Positions 35,039-44,760 of a stretch of DNA of 64,000 nt are shown here, one piece after another (position 1 is the stretch's first letter; each line of letters starts with the position of its first letter). The translations under genes were made by a program, and so were the position numbers. The DNA lies in the NCBI GenBank assembly GCA_964638675.1, contig CAZXAU010000001.1, positions 62,001 to 126,000 of the forward strand, given 5' to 3'. The DNA comes from SIG714 sp964638675 (GTDB lineage: Bacteria; Bacillota; Clostridia; Oscillospirales; CAG-272). The notes below the pieces were generated by a model, which was not told the origin of the DNA, made no database searches, and was given only the letters and a program-made list of their open reading frames with translations.

Positions 35039-36274
35039 TCAAACCACACGGAAAATGTAGAATTTAAGGTATTCGGTCTCTGGCATATTCCAGAGGATCG
35101 GGTGATCGCAGGCTTGTTGCCTGCCTTCGATCTGCATAAGAGATACGCCGGCGTCCTTGGCGGCTTCGCTTAGCATTGAGCAGAAATAGCTGTCTCTCAT
35201 AAAATGTGAGCAGGAGCAGGTTGCGAGATATCCGCCTCTCGGCATGGCGCGCATTGCAAGGGTGTTCAGCCTTAGATAGCCTTTATATGCATTCTTTACG
35301 GTGTCTCCCGATTTGGTAAAGGCAGGGGGATCGAGAATGATGAAGTCATAAAGCTTTTTAGAGCTGTCGACAAGCTGTTGCAGATAGTCAAACATGTCCG
35401 AGCGAACGAAATCAATATTGGTAAATCCGTTCAGTTCGGCGTTTTTGCGAGCATTTTCAAGCGCAGATGCCGATACATCGAGCGCAGTAACGCTTTTCGC
35501 ACCGCCGGCACAGGCATTGAGGGCAAATGCCCCAGTGTGAGTGCATACATCGAGAACCGACGAGTTTTTTGCAATTTTACGGATTGCAAGCCGATTGTAT
35601 TTCTGATCGAGAAAATAACCGGTCTTCTGTCCGTCTATATAATCGACATTGTAGAGTATCCCGTTTTCGTTTATAATGCATTTTCCGTCAGAGCTACCGA
35701 GCAGACCGTGGGCAGAGTAAAAGCCTTTGTACTTTTCCATTCCCTCGAGTAAACGTATTTCACCCTCGTTACGCTCGTAGATCACATCGATCTTCTCACC
35801 GAGCGAGGACAGCTCATCAAGCAGAGCATGATAGATAACATCTTTCCGCAGTTCAATTCCGAGTGATAGCACTTCGCTGACAAGCACATTTCCGAAACGG
35901 TCGACAGTAAGTCCGGGGAAGCCGTCAGCTTCTCCGAAGATCAAACGGCAGCATTTGAAATCGTCTCCCGGCATCGTCTTGAATCTGTAAGATACAGCAT
36001 AAGATACACGGCGTCTCCAGAATCCACCGTCAAAACGGTCATTTGCGTTTTTTGAGAGGACACGCAGGGCAATCTTTGAATTGTTGTTGTAAAATCCGCT
36101 GCCGAGATAATTACCCTTTTTACCGATAATGTCGGCAATGCAACCGTTTTCAAGCGGTAACTCTCCTTGGATGCGTTCGGCGATCTCATCACGGTAAACC
36201 CACAGATGACCGCCTTTCAGGCTTTTTTCAGCTTTTTCGCTGACAATAATTGAAGAATAAGGTCTTTGTTTCAT
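35039..36274 (-). CDS. RlmI-like 23S rRNA methyltransferase
   Basis: 411 residues. An N-terminal PUA domain (about 1-80: GHLWVYRDEI, GSGFYN) precedes a central RRR-containing linker and a class I methyltransferase domain. That domain has VLDVCTHTGAFALNA (SAM motif I), the motif IV ILDPPAF, and SCSCSHFM near the end. This is the plan of RlmI/YccW, which makes 5-methylcytosine in 23S rRNA. The exact target here is inferred. Confidence 0.87.
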   Translation of the reverse strand: MKQRPYSSIIVSEKAEKSLKGGHLWVYRDEIAERIQGELPLENGCIADIIGKKGNYLGSGFYNNNSKIALRVLSKNANDRFDGGFWRRRVSYAVSYRFKTMPGDDFKCCRLIFGEADGFPGLTVDRFGNVLVSEVLSLGIELRKDVIYHALLDELSSLGEKIDVIYERNEGEIRLLEGMEKYKGFYSAHGLLGSSDGKCIINENGILYNVDYIDGQKTGYFLDQKYNRLAIRKIAKNSSVLDVCTHTGAFALNACAGGAKSVTALDVSASALENARKNAELNGFTNIDFVRSDMFDYLQQLVDSSKKLYDFIILDPPAFTKSGDTVKNAYKGYLRLNTLAMRAMPRGGYLATCSCSHFMRDSYFCSMLSEAAKDAGVSLMQIEGRQQACDHPILWNMPETEYLKFYIFRVV

Positions 36275-36317
36275 TGTTATTATATGTTTGTGTTATTTAA
36301 GAATCCTGATTTGTTGT

Positions 36318-38921
36318 TTATATGTTTTCGTCAAGCCACTTCCATCTGCTTTCGATAAAATCTCCAAGATATTTTATCTGTTTTGCATAGGTGTTGTATT
36401 GCTTGATAGACGAATCCTCACAGCCTACACGCTTGTTCAGAATATCCCACTTTTCAAAGTTGTAGTCTGCCGAGCGTTCGACAAGTGCCGAATATGTGTT
36501 GACCGTGTTTCTCATGTTTTCAAGTATGTCGTACTTGACTTCGTCCCATCTTAGCTTGAAGAGCTCACGGAAATATGGGTCGTTGATAAGATAAACCATC
36601 CAGTTATCCCAGATATAGTCGCTTGTTGTGTCTGCTGTTGCCCAGGTCGAATATGTCTTGTCATCCTTCCAGAAATTTCCGAAAGCGTTATCGAAATCCC
36701 ACAGCGGCCCCATGGTGAGTTTGCCGCCTGCATCTTTTGTAAAATAACAGCTTCTTCTGAAGCAACAGTCTATATTATAGCTGAGCTCCTGAATGATCAC
36801 CCAGTCAATCAGGGCACCCATATCTATATATTCCCAATAGCCGTCGCTTGCCATGACCGATTTATCGGCGTTTACCGTCCAATTTTTGATAAAAGCGACC
36901 TGCTCTTTTGTGAGCGTTCCCTCATCGGGGGCTTTGACCTTTACATACTTGCAAAGGGTCGTATAGAAGCAGGTTTCATTCCATACATCGGCAGACGATG
37001 TTCCGCCGATCTCAAGAAGATACCCTGTATCGGTATCGGAGCCGTTGTCGGCAAGCTCGACTCTTCCCGAATTTGCCTGAAGCTGTTCGCCCATCGTGTA
37101 TACACCGACATACTCTCCGTTGAAAAAGAGGTCAACAGGGTACTGAGTCGGGGTATATGAAAGATTTGAAAGAATTTTTCCTGCCTCGGTTGCAACGGTG
37201 TTCCTGATAAGTGATTTATCCGAATAATTCGCAAGCAGTACCCATTGTTTATGAGCCTCAAGACCGAAAACTGATACCTTTGAATCAAATTTGATCTTAT
37301 ACGGCTTTTTGTCCCACTTCCAGGTGGAATGCCCACGTCCTCGTATCTGTATATTTTGCAGATCTATCTCATCAAAATACGGGCAACCGTCGGTATTCAT
37401 ATAAAAGGTTGCGTTTTGATATTCTTCGTTTGATTCAACCGCAGAGCCGCTCTGTGTATTGATTACGACCACAGGAAGAGCAGAGGGCTGATAATCCGCT
37501 TTGATAAGATATCTGCTTGTCTTGCCGTTTTTGTCGGTGACATTCAGATAGCATCCGCTGTCATAAAGCAGATTGACCGTTCCATCATCGCTGAGAACCG
37601 TTTTATCAAATTCTACCTTTCCGCCGTTTGTGGCAGTGTATGTGAGTATAGCACTCTCGAGTGTACGTGTATCAACGATGCAGTCGATCGTTGCACTCAG
37701 TACATAGCCGTCTGCACGGAAAAATATATCACGGGTGAGATTTTTATTGTTCTTTTTGAGAAGAGATATCATTGAAAGCACCGAAGTACTCTCACCGCCG
37801 AGCACGTAGTCGCTGGGGGCAATGCCGTTCACAGAAAGAACATCCATGACCGAAACTATATCAAGCATTGAAATTCCCTCATTCCTCGGGATGCTCCATG
37901 TGATCTGAGCCTGTGCGGCATTGATTTTTATCGGAATATCGGGAAGCGTAACATTCTTGCCTGATGAAAATGTCATTTTACATTTTTGGTCGGTGTCAAT
38001 ATTTATGGCTTTTTCGAGTGTGACGCCGTCAGCAAATTCAATCGAAACAGGCATACTGAAGTCAATTTCGCTTTCGATCGTATAATTGCCCGAGAGCGTG
38101 AGCTTCGTATCGGGGTAAAGGTGCGGCAGGCACTCGTTATCAATAAGATCGAGCAATTCTTTTTCGCTGAATATCTTTATACTGTTGAAGTCAAGAACCC
38201 TTCCGTTGTATGCATACACGCGAAGATAGTAGGTCGGATTTGCGACTATCTTTTTTATTGTCGGAATTTTGAGTGTCAGATTTTCGGCTTCGGCAAATAT
38301 ATTACTCGGAGAAAATTCTCCGTCGCCCTCTTCGCTGATTCGCAGTGTTCCTTCAAGGGCGGTAGATATATAAAGCATTTCGGGCGAAAAGACACAATCC
38401 TTTATGCCGATAGTCAGAGGTCTTTCAATATTAAAGCGGCCCGAAGATATATTGATCGGTATAATGACAGTGTCATACAGAGCAGTTGATGAAAGCATTA
38501 CAGCCAATTCATCGGCGTTGAAGGGGTAGCCTACAAGTACAGTCGAGCCATCCTTTTCGTACCTGACCTCGATCGAAATAAGCGAGCTTTTTTCTACGGC
38601 AAAGCTGTGCTTTTCTCCTGCCTCAACTATAAAATTCTTTGAAACTACATCATCTCCCGAGAGACATTTGAGCGTAAAGTCATATCGGACATCCGAAGTG
38701 TTTTCAACTTCGATCGTTTCGTTTCCGAGCTCGGTAATAACGCTTTCGGGTGGCTCAGGCGTTCTGAATATTGTACCTGTCTGTGAGCCGGTGACAGTAA
38801 ATGAGAGCGATTCACTCGGTGGGGGATCTTCTGTATGACAGCCCGGAAAGGCGAGAATTATCAGGAGCAGAATAAGAGCAAAAACAGATATATGTCCGAT
38901 CCTTGTTTTTGATTTTTTCAT
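36318..38921 (-). CDS. CotH-like lipoprotein kinase
   Basis: 867 residues. Signal peptide with lipobox FPGC (Cys near 28). Beta-rich extracellular domains fill residues 40-510. The CotH kinase-like domain occupies the C-terminal 330 residues: RGRGHSTWKWDKKPYKIKF, LANYSDKSLIRN, GEYVGVYTMGEQ, and LWDFDNAFGN with its catalytic-type Asp. CotH of Bacillus phosphorylates spore coat proteins; clostridial relatives are often secreted and wall- or cellulosome-linked. Translation stops 44 bases before the RlmI-like start. Confidence 0.88.
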   Translation of the reverse strand: MKKSKTRIGHISVFALILLLIILAFPGCHTEDPPPSESLSFTVTGSQTGTIFRTPEPPESVITELGNETIEVENTSDVRYDFTLKCLSGDDVVSKNFIVEAGEKHSFAVEKSSLISIEVRYEKDGSTVLVGYPFNADELAVMLSSTALYDTVIIPINISSGRFNIERPLTIGIKDCVFSPEMLYISTALEGTLRISEEGDGEFSPSNIFAEAENLTLKIPTIKKIVANPTYYLRVYAYNGRVLDFNSIKIFSEKELLDLIDNECLPHLYPDTKLTLSGNYTIESEIDFSMPVSIEFADGVTLEKAINIDTDQKCKMTFSSGKNVTLPDIPIKINAAQAQITWSIPRNEGISMLDIVSVMDVLSVNGIAPSDYVLGGESTSVLSMISLLKKNNKNLTRDIFFRADGYVLSATIDCIVDTRTLESAILTYTATNGGKVEFDKTVLSDDGTVNLLYDSGCYLNVTDKNGKTSRYLIKADYQPSALPVVVINTQSGSAVESNEEYQNATFYMNTDGCPYFDEIDLQNIQIRGRGHSTWKWDKKPYKIKFDSKVSVFGLEAHKQWVLLANYSDKSLIRNTVATEAGKILSNLSYTPTQYPVDLFFNGEYVGVYTMGEQLQANSGRVELADNGSDTDTGYLLEIGGTSSADVWNETCFYTTLCKYVKVKAPDEGTLTKEQVAFIKNWTVNADKSVMASDGYWEYIDMGALIDWVIIQELSYNIDCCFRRSCYFTKDAGGKLTMGPLWDFDNAFGNFWKDDKTYSTWATADTTSDYIWDNWMVYLINDPYFRELFKLRWDEVKYDILENMRNTVNTYSALVERSADYNFEKWDILNKRVGCEDSSIKQYNTYAKQIKYLGDFIESRWKWLDENI

Positions 38922-39233
38922 AATGGTTCTAAATCTCCGTATACTTTTTTCATTCGATCTATTATAAAATCAAGCTGATGTTTACCATAATCCATTATCG
39001 ATTATAACCGATTATATCGGTCATGTCAATAGATAAAAAGTTAATAAGAAGTGAAGTTTGGGCGAAAAGAATGTATTATTGCTTTCGATATCTGTGAATT
39101 ACTTGAAATTGATGATAAATATTGATTATATCAGATTATTTTTTTCAAAAAACTGTTTACAAAACAAAGAGAATGTAATATAATGTAGGTAATTTATAAT
39201 ACATAAAATTCAATAAATACAAAAGGATAAAAG
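38922..39233. other. AT-rich divergent intergenic region
   Basis: These 312 bases separate the CotH-like gene (minus) and cysS (plus). They contain direct repeats of CGATTATA (38995-39020), and the right part carries the cysS promoter. No gene is seen. Confidence 0.6.
39156..39184 (+). promoter_or_regulatory. Promoter of cysS
   Basis: TTTACA and TATAAT are spaced by 17 bases. Transcription would start near 39191, so repeat A2 lies wholly within the leader. Confidence 0.75.
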
Positions 39234-39369
39234 GTTTGAAAGATTAATCTTTCAAACAGCGTTTTGTGGCTTTCGCAACCGAAACGGTGGCGATTTTGCT
39301 CTGCAAAACCAGCCCCAATTCCGAAAGAAAGGAAGCTTTCGCAATGCGAAAGCTATGGTCAAAAATATG
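39234..39369 (+). repeat. Family A repeat, copy A2, in the cysS leader
   Basis: Same order of parts as A1: palindrome GTTTGAAAGATTAATC..., hairpin GTTTTGTG...GCAAAAC with the inner pair CGCAACCG/CGGTGGCG, AAAGGAA, hairpin GCTTTCGC/GCGAAAGC, then TATGGTCAAAAATATG. The start of cysS is the last ATG of the element. Confidence 0.92.
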
Positions 39370-40812
39370 AAGCTTTATAATTCACTTACAAGAACACGCG
39401 AGGAGTTTGTGCCGAGAGAGGAAAACAAGGTCAACATATATACGTGCGGTCCTACGGTATATCACTTTGCACACATAGGAAATCTCAGAACATATATTAT
39501 GGAGGATATTCTCGAAAAATATCTGAGACATATCGGATATGATGTCACGAGAGTAATGAACATAACAGATGTCGGACACCTGACCAGCGATGCCGATACA
39601 GGTGAGGATAAGATGCTCAAGGGCGCAAAACGTGAGCATAAGACGGTCATGGAGATCGCCAAGTTCTATACCGACGCCTTTTTCTCCGATTGCAAAAAGC
39701 TGAACATAAAAACCCCCGACATCGTGAAGCCGGCTACCGAATGTATCGATGAATTCATCAAGGTCATATCGTCACTCCTTGATAAGGGATATGCATATGA
39801 AGCGGGCGGAAATATCTACTTTGACACTTCAAAGCTCGAAAATTATTATGTTTTTCATAATTTTGAGGAGGAAGACCTTGAAGTCGGTGTGCGTGACGGT
39901 GTTGAGGCTGACGGAAATAAGCGGAACAAGGCGGATTTTGTACTTTGGTTTACAAAATCGAAATTTGACGATCAGGAACTCAAATGGGACAGTCCGTGGG
40001 GCGTGGGATATCCCGGATGGCATATCGAATGCTCATGCATTTCTATGAAATATCTCGGCGAATATCTCGATATTCACTGCGGAGGCATTGATAACGCATT
40101 CCCTCACCACACCAACGAGATCGCGCAGAGCGAGGCATATCTCGGTCATAAGTGGTGCAATTATTGGTTTCACGTTCTTCACCTCAATACAAACAGCGGC
40201 AAAATGTCGAAATCAAAGGGAGAATTCCTCACTGTTTCTCTGCTTGAGGAAAAGGGCTACGATCCTATGGTATACCGTATGTTCTGCCTGCAATCTCACT
40301 ATCGCAAATCGCTCGTATTTTCATGGGAGAATCTTGACAATGCAAAGATCGCATATACTAAGCTTGTTCAGAAGATCGCCGCAATAGCTGACGAGGGAGA
40401 GACAGATCCCGAAATGCTCGCAAAGCTGATATCCGATTTCAGATCGGCACTTGACAACGACCTTAATACATCGCTTGCGATCACATCAATATACAATGTA
40501 CTGAAATCGTCGGCAAACGGACATACTAAGCTTGAGGCGATCCGTATGTTTGATACAGTCCTCTCGCTCGATCTTTTGAAGGCTGCTGTAAAAATCAGAG
40601 AGGAAAACAAAAAAGCACAGTCTGAAAAGACAGATGCCGCAGAATCGGACGATCCGTTTATCCGCATGATAAAAGAGCAGATCGAGCTTCGCAAAGCCGC
40701 AAAGAAAGCAAAGAATTATGCAGAAGCGGACAGAATAAGAAATGAGCTTGAACAAAAGGGAGTTATCCTGACCGACACGGCACAGGGTACAGTATTTACC
40801 GTAAAAGTCTGA
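39367..40812 (+). CDS. cysS: Cysteinyl-tRNA synthetase
   Basis: Charges tRNA-Cys. With the start at 39367 the protein has 481 residues and begins MKLYNSLT, the family's usual start; an ATG at 39355 lies in the repeat and would add four residues. The zinc/substrate Cys27 in YTCGPTVY, HIGH-type HIGN (36-39), KMSKS, and the C-terminal DALR helix region are visible. No T-box precedes it. The leader instead carries repeat A2, and the stop codon is inside the first palindrome of A3. Confidence 0.96.
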   Translation: MKLYNSLTRTREEFVPREENKVNIYTCGPTVYHFAHIGNLRTYIMEDILEKYLRHIGYDVTRVMNITDVGHLTSDADTGEDKMLKGAKREHKTVMEIAKFYTDAFFSDCKKLNIKTPDIVKPATECIDEFIKVISSLLDKGYAYEAGGNIYFDTSKLENYYVFHNFEEEDLEVGVRDGVEADGNKRNKADFVLWFTKSKFDDQELKWDSPWGVGYPGWHIECSCISMKYLGEYLDIHCGGIDNAFPHHTNEIAQSEAYLGHKWCNYWFHVLHLNTNSGKMSKSKGEFLTVSLLEEKGYDPMVYRMFCLQSHYRKSLVFSWENLDNAKIAYTKLVQKIAAIADEGETDPEMLAKLISDFRSALDNDLNTSLAITSIYNVLKSSANGHTKLEAIRMFDTVLSLDLLKAAVKIREENKKAQSEKTDAAESDDPFIRMIKEQIELRKAAKKAKNYAEADRIRNELEQKGVILTDTAQGTVFTVKV

Positions 40813-40957
40813 AAAATACATTTTTCAGACACCGTTTTGTGGCTTTCGCCTTGCGGTCTCCGCAATCTGTACGGCAGCGATTTTGCTTCGCAAAACCAGC
40901 CCCAACTCCGGGGGAAAGGAAGCTTTCGCATAAGCGAAAGCAATGGTCATAAAAATG
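40807..40957 (+). repeat. Family A repeat, copy A3, overlapping the cysS stop codon
   Basis: The opening palindrome is GTCTGAAAAATACATTTTTCAGAC-like (40807-40830) and differs from the other copies by two base-pair changes that keep the pairing; its left arm contains the cysS TGA. The middle hairpin has a longer variable tip. The last hairpin is GCTTTCGCATAAGCGAAAGC, then CAATGGTCATAAAAATG at the next gene's start. It fills the cysS-lipoprotein gap. Confidence 0.92.
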
Positions 40958-42271
40958 AAAAAAAGATTGAACCATTTATTTTCGATAACTGTTGCCGCCG
41001 CTTTGGTGATCCTGTCTGTATTGTCTCTGGCATCATGCAGTGTCATAGATGATTTTCAGCGGCTAGGTCTGCTCGGATGGCTGAATACCGGCGTAAAAAA
41101 GGGTGAAACCACGGCCACACCCACATCGGGTGTAACCGATTCGCCTTCTTCAACCCCGGGCAGCTCATCGGCCGACCTTACCATTGCGCCGTTTCCGACG
41201 GTTTTACCTGTTATTCCCCGATTTCCCGATATGCAGACGTTGTTATCGTCATTGGAACTCGATTTGACCAACGGGCGAAGTTTTATTATGTACATTTCCG
41301 ATACGCCGAATGTCTATGCATTATACGGCGAAACTGTTGAAAAACAGAATTCGCTGATATCCGAAAAATTCGGATTTACGATCTCATCTCATAAGGAGAG
41401 TGCTGAGACTATAAATAAATTGGTTTCTGGCGAGGATTATTTTGCAGATCTTCTGTACATTCCGCTTTCTGAGGCTGTTTCACTTGCAAATAAAGGACTA
41501 CTCATCCCATTTAATGAAGGGCAAGGAAATGGAAATGAGGAATTGTTTTATATAACGAACAGAAGCGATACTGCTTATTATGCTGTTCCCTCATTCAGCG
41601 TACCGTATGAGAGCAATATAGTGATATACTGCAACACAGATATACTTGCAAGAATGGGAAAGTATACCGACATCACGCAGGTGACGTCAAACGGAAGCTT
41701 TGATATCGGGCTTTTTTCACAAATGCTGAATATTTCGTCACTTCCGGAGGGAGTATGCCCTATTGTCAGTCGATTTGACAGCGGCAAGCTTGAAGGAATC
41801 TTATCGGCGGCGCAGGGATATACGGAAAGCAGTATTTCGGAGAGTGTTCTTGATGCTCTTACTGTAAAAAGCAGTGAAGATGCTCTTAGTGAATTCTATA
41901 CGGGTAAGGCACTTTTCATGATTGCAGATATCTCAGATATAAGAGAGCTTTATGATTCGTATGATTCATATGCTATATTGCCCATGCCTAAGGCAGATGC
42001 ATCCGACAAGGATTATCCTTCACTGTTTGATTCGGACACTCTTTATGTTTATGCGATTCCGAAAAGTGCAGTGAATCTGTCGGCGGCAAAATCGTATATA
42101 AAGGCTCGCTGTTTCGCATCAAAATATCAGTTCAGATATGAGTTTGCCGAATCACTCTATTCGTATTATCTCAGACAGGAGAGCTCGACAGCTCATCTCG
42201 GGGTATCACTTTTCAGCGGATTGTGTGATATTTGCGAGAATACTGAAAACACAGATGACACAGGTGAATGA
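40955..42271 (+). CDS. Solute-binding-like lipoprotein (extracellular family 1 type)
   Basis: 438 residues from the second ATG (40955). Signal peptide with lipobox LASC (Cys near 28), a Thr/Ser/Pro linker (about 50-80), then a two-lobed binding-protein-like domain: FGFTISSHKES, DLLYIPLSEAVSLANKGLLIPFNE, VPYESNIVIYCNTDIL, and a late YAIPKSA strand. No permease or ATPase gene is adjacent, so it may serve a distant transporter or act as a sensor. It follows cysS through repeat A3 and precedes the helicase gene by 44 bases. Confidence 0.75.
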   Translation: MKKRLNHLFSITVAAALVILSVLSLASCSVIDDFQRLGLLGWLNTGVKKGETTATPTSGVTDSPSSTPGSSSADLTIAPFPTVLPVIPRFPDMQTLLSSLELDLTNGRSFIMYISDTPNVYALYGETVEKQNSLISEKFGFTISSHKESAETINKLVSGEDYFADLLYIPLSEAVSLANKGLLIPFNEGQGNGNEELFYITNRSDTAYYAVPSFSVPYESNIVIYCNTDILARMGKYTDITQVTSNGSFDIGLFSQMLNISSLPEGVCPIVSRFDSGKLEGILSAAQGYTESSISESVLDALTVKSSEDALSEFYTGKALFMIADISDIRELYDSYDSYAILPMPKADASDKDYPSLFDSDTLYVYAIPKSAVNLSAAKSYIKARCFASKYQFRYEFAESLYSYYLRQESSTAHLGVSLFSGLCDICENTENTDDTGE

Positions 42272-42315
42272 TAAAGACACCGCAAAAAATAAATTTCTGA
42301 AGGGGAATTCCGCAT

Positions 42316-44598
42316 ATGATTTTCGACAGATTCGCTCCGTTTATAAGAGATTATATATATTCAAACGGCTGGAAAGAGCTTCGCAGTGTACAGACACAGG
42401 CGGCGCAGATCATATTTGACAGTGAAGACAATCTTCTCATATGTTCATCTACCGCTTCGGGCAAAACCGAGGCGGCATTTTTCCCGATAATTTCGTGCTT
42501 GTGCAACGATCCTCCGAAGGACGAGGGCTTTTCGGTGCTGTATATCGCACCGCTCAAATCGCTGATAAACGATCAGTTTGAAAGAATGACCGATATTTTA
42601 GCCATGAGCGAGATCTCACTGACTCATTGGCATGGGGATGTCGGTGCATCGCATAAGACAAAGGCACTGAAATCTCCTGGTGGAATATTGCAGATCACGC
42701 CGGAATCACTTGAGAGTATGCTGATAAATAGGGGAAATGATATTCCGAAGCTTTTCGGTGCACTCCGTTACATAGTGATTGATGAACTCCACGCTCTTAT
42801 GGGTGCTGACAGAGGAAGACAGGTGCTTTGTCAGATCGCAAGACTTGACCGCATTCTCGGCAGACACCCGCGGAGGATCGGGCTTTCGGCGACAATAGGC
42901 GATAAAGAATGGGCGGCAGCATGGCTGGGCGACGGTTCGGAACGTGATACTGCGGTCACATCGTCAAACGAAGGGGATAACCGCTGGAGAATTTCAATAA
43001 ATCACTTTTTTGTTCAGAATCGGAATTTCGAACAGGGAAGAGACCGGAATGATACCGCTGAAATGAATGAAAAAGGTGAAAAAAAAGAGAGCGAAATCGT
43101 TCTCCCAGATACAAAGGGCAAAAAAGCAACTGCAGATGCAGGATATGAATATATTTATGACTGCTGTAAAAACAGAAGGTGCATTGTCTTTTCCAATTCA
43201 AGAGAAGAAACTGAGTACACAACGGCAACTCTGCGTCAGATTGCAAAACGCAGAAATGACAGCGATGATTTTCTGATCCATCACGGAAATCTGTCGGCGG
43301 CACTTCGTGAGGATGCCGAGGACAAGCTGAAGCACGACGAGCGGAAATTCACCGTATGTGCCACAGTCACTCTCGAGCTCGGAATCGATATCGGCGATCT
43401 TGAAAGGATAGTAGAGCTTGACAGTCCTAACCGTGTCAGCAGTTTTCTGCAACGAATGGGCAGAAGCGGCAGAAGGGGCGAGCCGAGCGAGATGATAACC
43501 GTGATAAGGGAGGAAGAAGCACTTCCAAATGCACCGCTCCCGCAGATAATTCCATGGTCGCTCGCAAGGGCAGTCGCTATCATCAGGCTGTATAAAGAGG
43601 AGGGATTCATCGAACCGGCATCAAAGCGAAAAATGCCGCTCTCGCTCCTGTTTCAGCAGACACTTTCGCTTCTTGCATCAATGGGAGAAATGACGGCATC
43701 AGCCCTTGCTTCAAGAATATATTCAATGCCTCCATTTGCAGAAATGCCACGTGAAATATTCAAGTCGCTTCTGAGATTTATGCTCGAAGAGGATTATCTT
43801 GAAAAGACAGAGGAAGGCGGACTTATTGTAGGACTCAAAGGAGAGCGGCTGACAAACAGTTTTAAGTTCTATGCTTCCTTCAAGGATTCTGAAGATTACA
43901 CCGTTCGCTGCGGCTCGGAGGAGATAGGCACGATCAGTGCGTGTCCGCCTGTAGGTGAGCGATTCGCACTTGCAGGCAGAGCATGGGAAATCGAGGAAAC
44001 AGATATCGAACGCCGTCTTATATTTGTAAAGCAGGTTGACGGCAAGCTTGAGGTCTCGTGGCCTGGGGAATACGGTGAAATTCACACAAAGCTGCTCGAA
44101 TATATAAGGCTTGTTCTCAGCGAGAGGTGCAAATATCCCTTTCTGCGTCCGAATGCCGTAAACAGGCTTGATGAGGGAATCAATATTGCATTGAATGCAT
44201 CGATGGATAAACGATTTCTCATTCCGCTTGGCGGCAGATCATATTGCCTGTTCCCATGGCTGGGAACGAGGTCGTTCAATGCCATGAGAAGGATCATAGC
44301 CAAATACGCCGCCGCTATAGGAATTGCCGGGATTGAAAACGGAGGGTATTATATCACCTTTAAAATGAGCGGAGCGAACGAGCGCAATTTTGCACACAAG
44401 CTTCTTTCGCTGATAGATAAGGACGGCGGAATTGATCCGGTCAGCCTTGTCGGTCCTGCCGAGATCCCGATGTATGATAAATACGATTCGATCTTGCCGC
44501 ACGAACTTCTCAGATATTGCTATGCACACGATAAGCTCGATGTAGACGAAGCACTTATTCGTCTTCGTCAGATCGCAAAGAGTGAAAATACTTTCTGA
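42316..44598 (+). CDS. Lhr-like DEAD/DEAH-box helicase
   Basis: 760 residues. Motif I SSTASGKT is at 44-51, IAPLKSLINDQFER is Ia, DELHAL is II and LSATIGD is III. SNSREETE, LELGIDIG and QRMGRSGRRG cover IV-VI. A winged-helix and Lhr-type C-terminal region follow. This fits the large-helicase-related superfamily 2 proteins, which are thought to act in DNA repair. It is shorter than full Lhr (about 1500 residues) and is a core type. AAGGGGAA precedes the ATG. Confidence 0.88.
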   Translation: MIFDRFAPFIRDYIYSNGWKELRSVQTQAAQIIFDSEDNLLICSSTASGKTEAAFFPIISCLCNDPPKDEGFSVLYIAPLKSLINDQFERMTDILAMSEISLTHWHGDVGASHKTKALKSPGGILQITPESLESMLINRGNDIPKLFGALRYIVIDELHALMGADRGRQVLCQIARLDRILGRHPRRIGLSATIGDKEWAAAWLGDGSERDTAVTSSNEGDNRWRISINHFFVQNRNFEQGRDRNDTAEMNEKGEKKESEIVLPDTKGKKATADAGYEYIYDCCKNRRCIVFSNSREETEYTTATLRQIAKRRNDSDDFLIHHGNLSAALREDAEDKLKHDERKFTVCATVTLELGIDIGDLERIVELDSPNRVSSFLQRMGRSGRRGEPSEMITVIREEEALPNAPLPQIIPWSLARAVAIIRLYKEEGFIEPASKRKMPLSLLFQQTLSLLASMGEMTASALASRIYSMPPFAEMPREIFKSLLRFMLEEDYLEKTEEGGLIVGLKGERLTNSFKFYASFKDSEDYTVRCGSEEIGTISACPPVGERFALAGRAWEIEETDIERRLIFVKQVDGKLEVSWPGEYGEIHTKLLEYIRLVLSERCKYPFLRPNAVNRLDEGINIALNASMDKRFLIPLGGRSYCLFPWLGTRSFNAMRRIIAKYAAAIGIAGIENGGYYITFKMSGANERNFAHKLLSLIDKDGGIDPVSLVGPAEIPMYDKYDSILPHELLRYCYAHDKLDVDEALIRLRQIAKSENTF

Positions 44599-44679
44599 CA
44601 AAATAAAGAATCATAAGTGAAAAAATAATTGTTGTTATGTCAAAAATGCGTATGACGCTGTAAAAAGAGCCGAAAACTC

Positions 44680-44708
44680 TTGACAAAGAGGAATTTTGGA
44701 TTTATAAT
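44680..44708 (+). promoter_or_regulatory. Promoter of the flavoprotein-cmk unit
   Basis: TTGACA and TATAAT with a 17-base spacer, about 50 bases before the start codon at 44761. Confidence 0.85.
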
Positions 44709-44760
44709 CATTCATGTATTTGAATTCAGATTTAAACGGGTATTGTATTTGGGGTAAAAT

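Noticed and set aside
39181..39233. T-box leader of cysS
   Set aside because: The leader holds only an AT-rich stretch and repeat A2; no T-box core or specifier-type stem was recognised.
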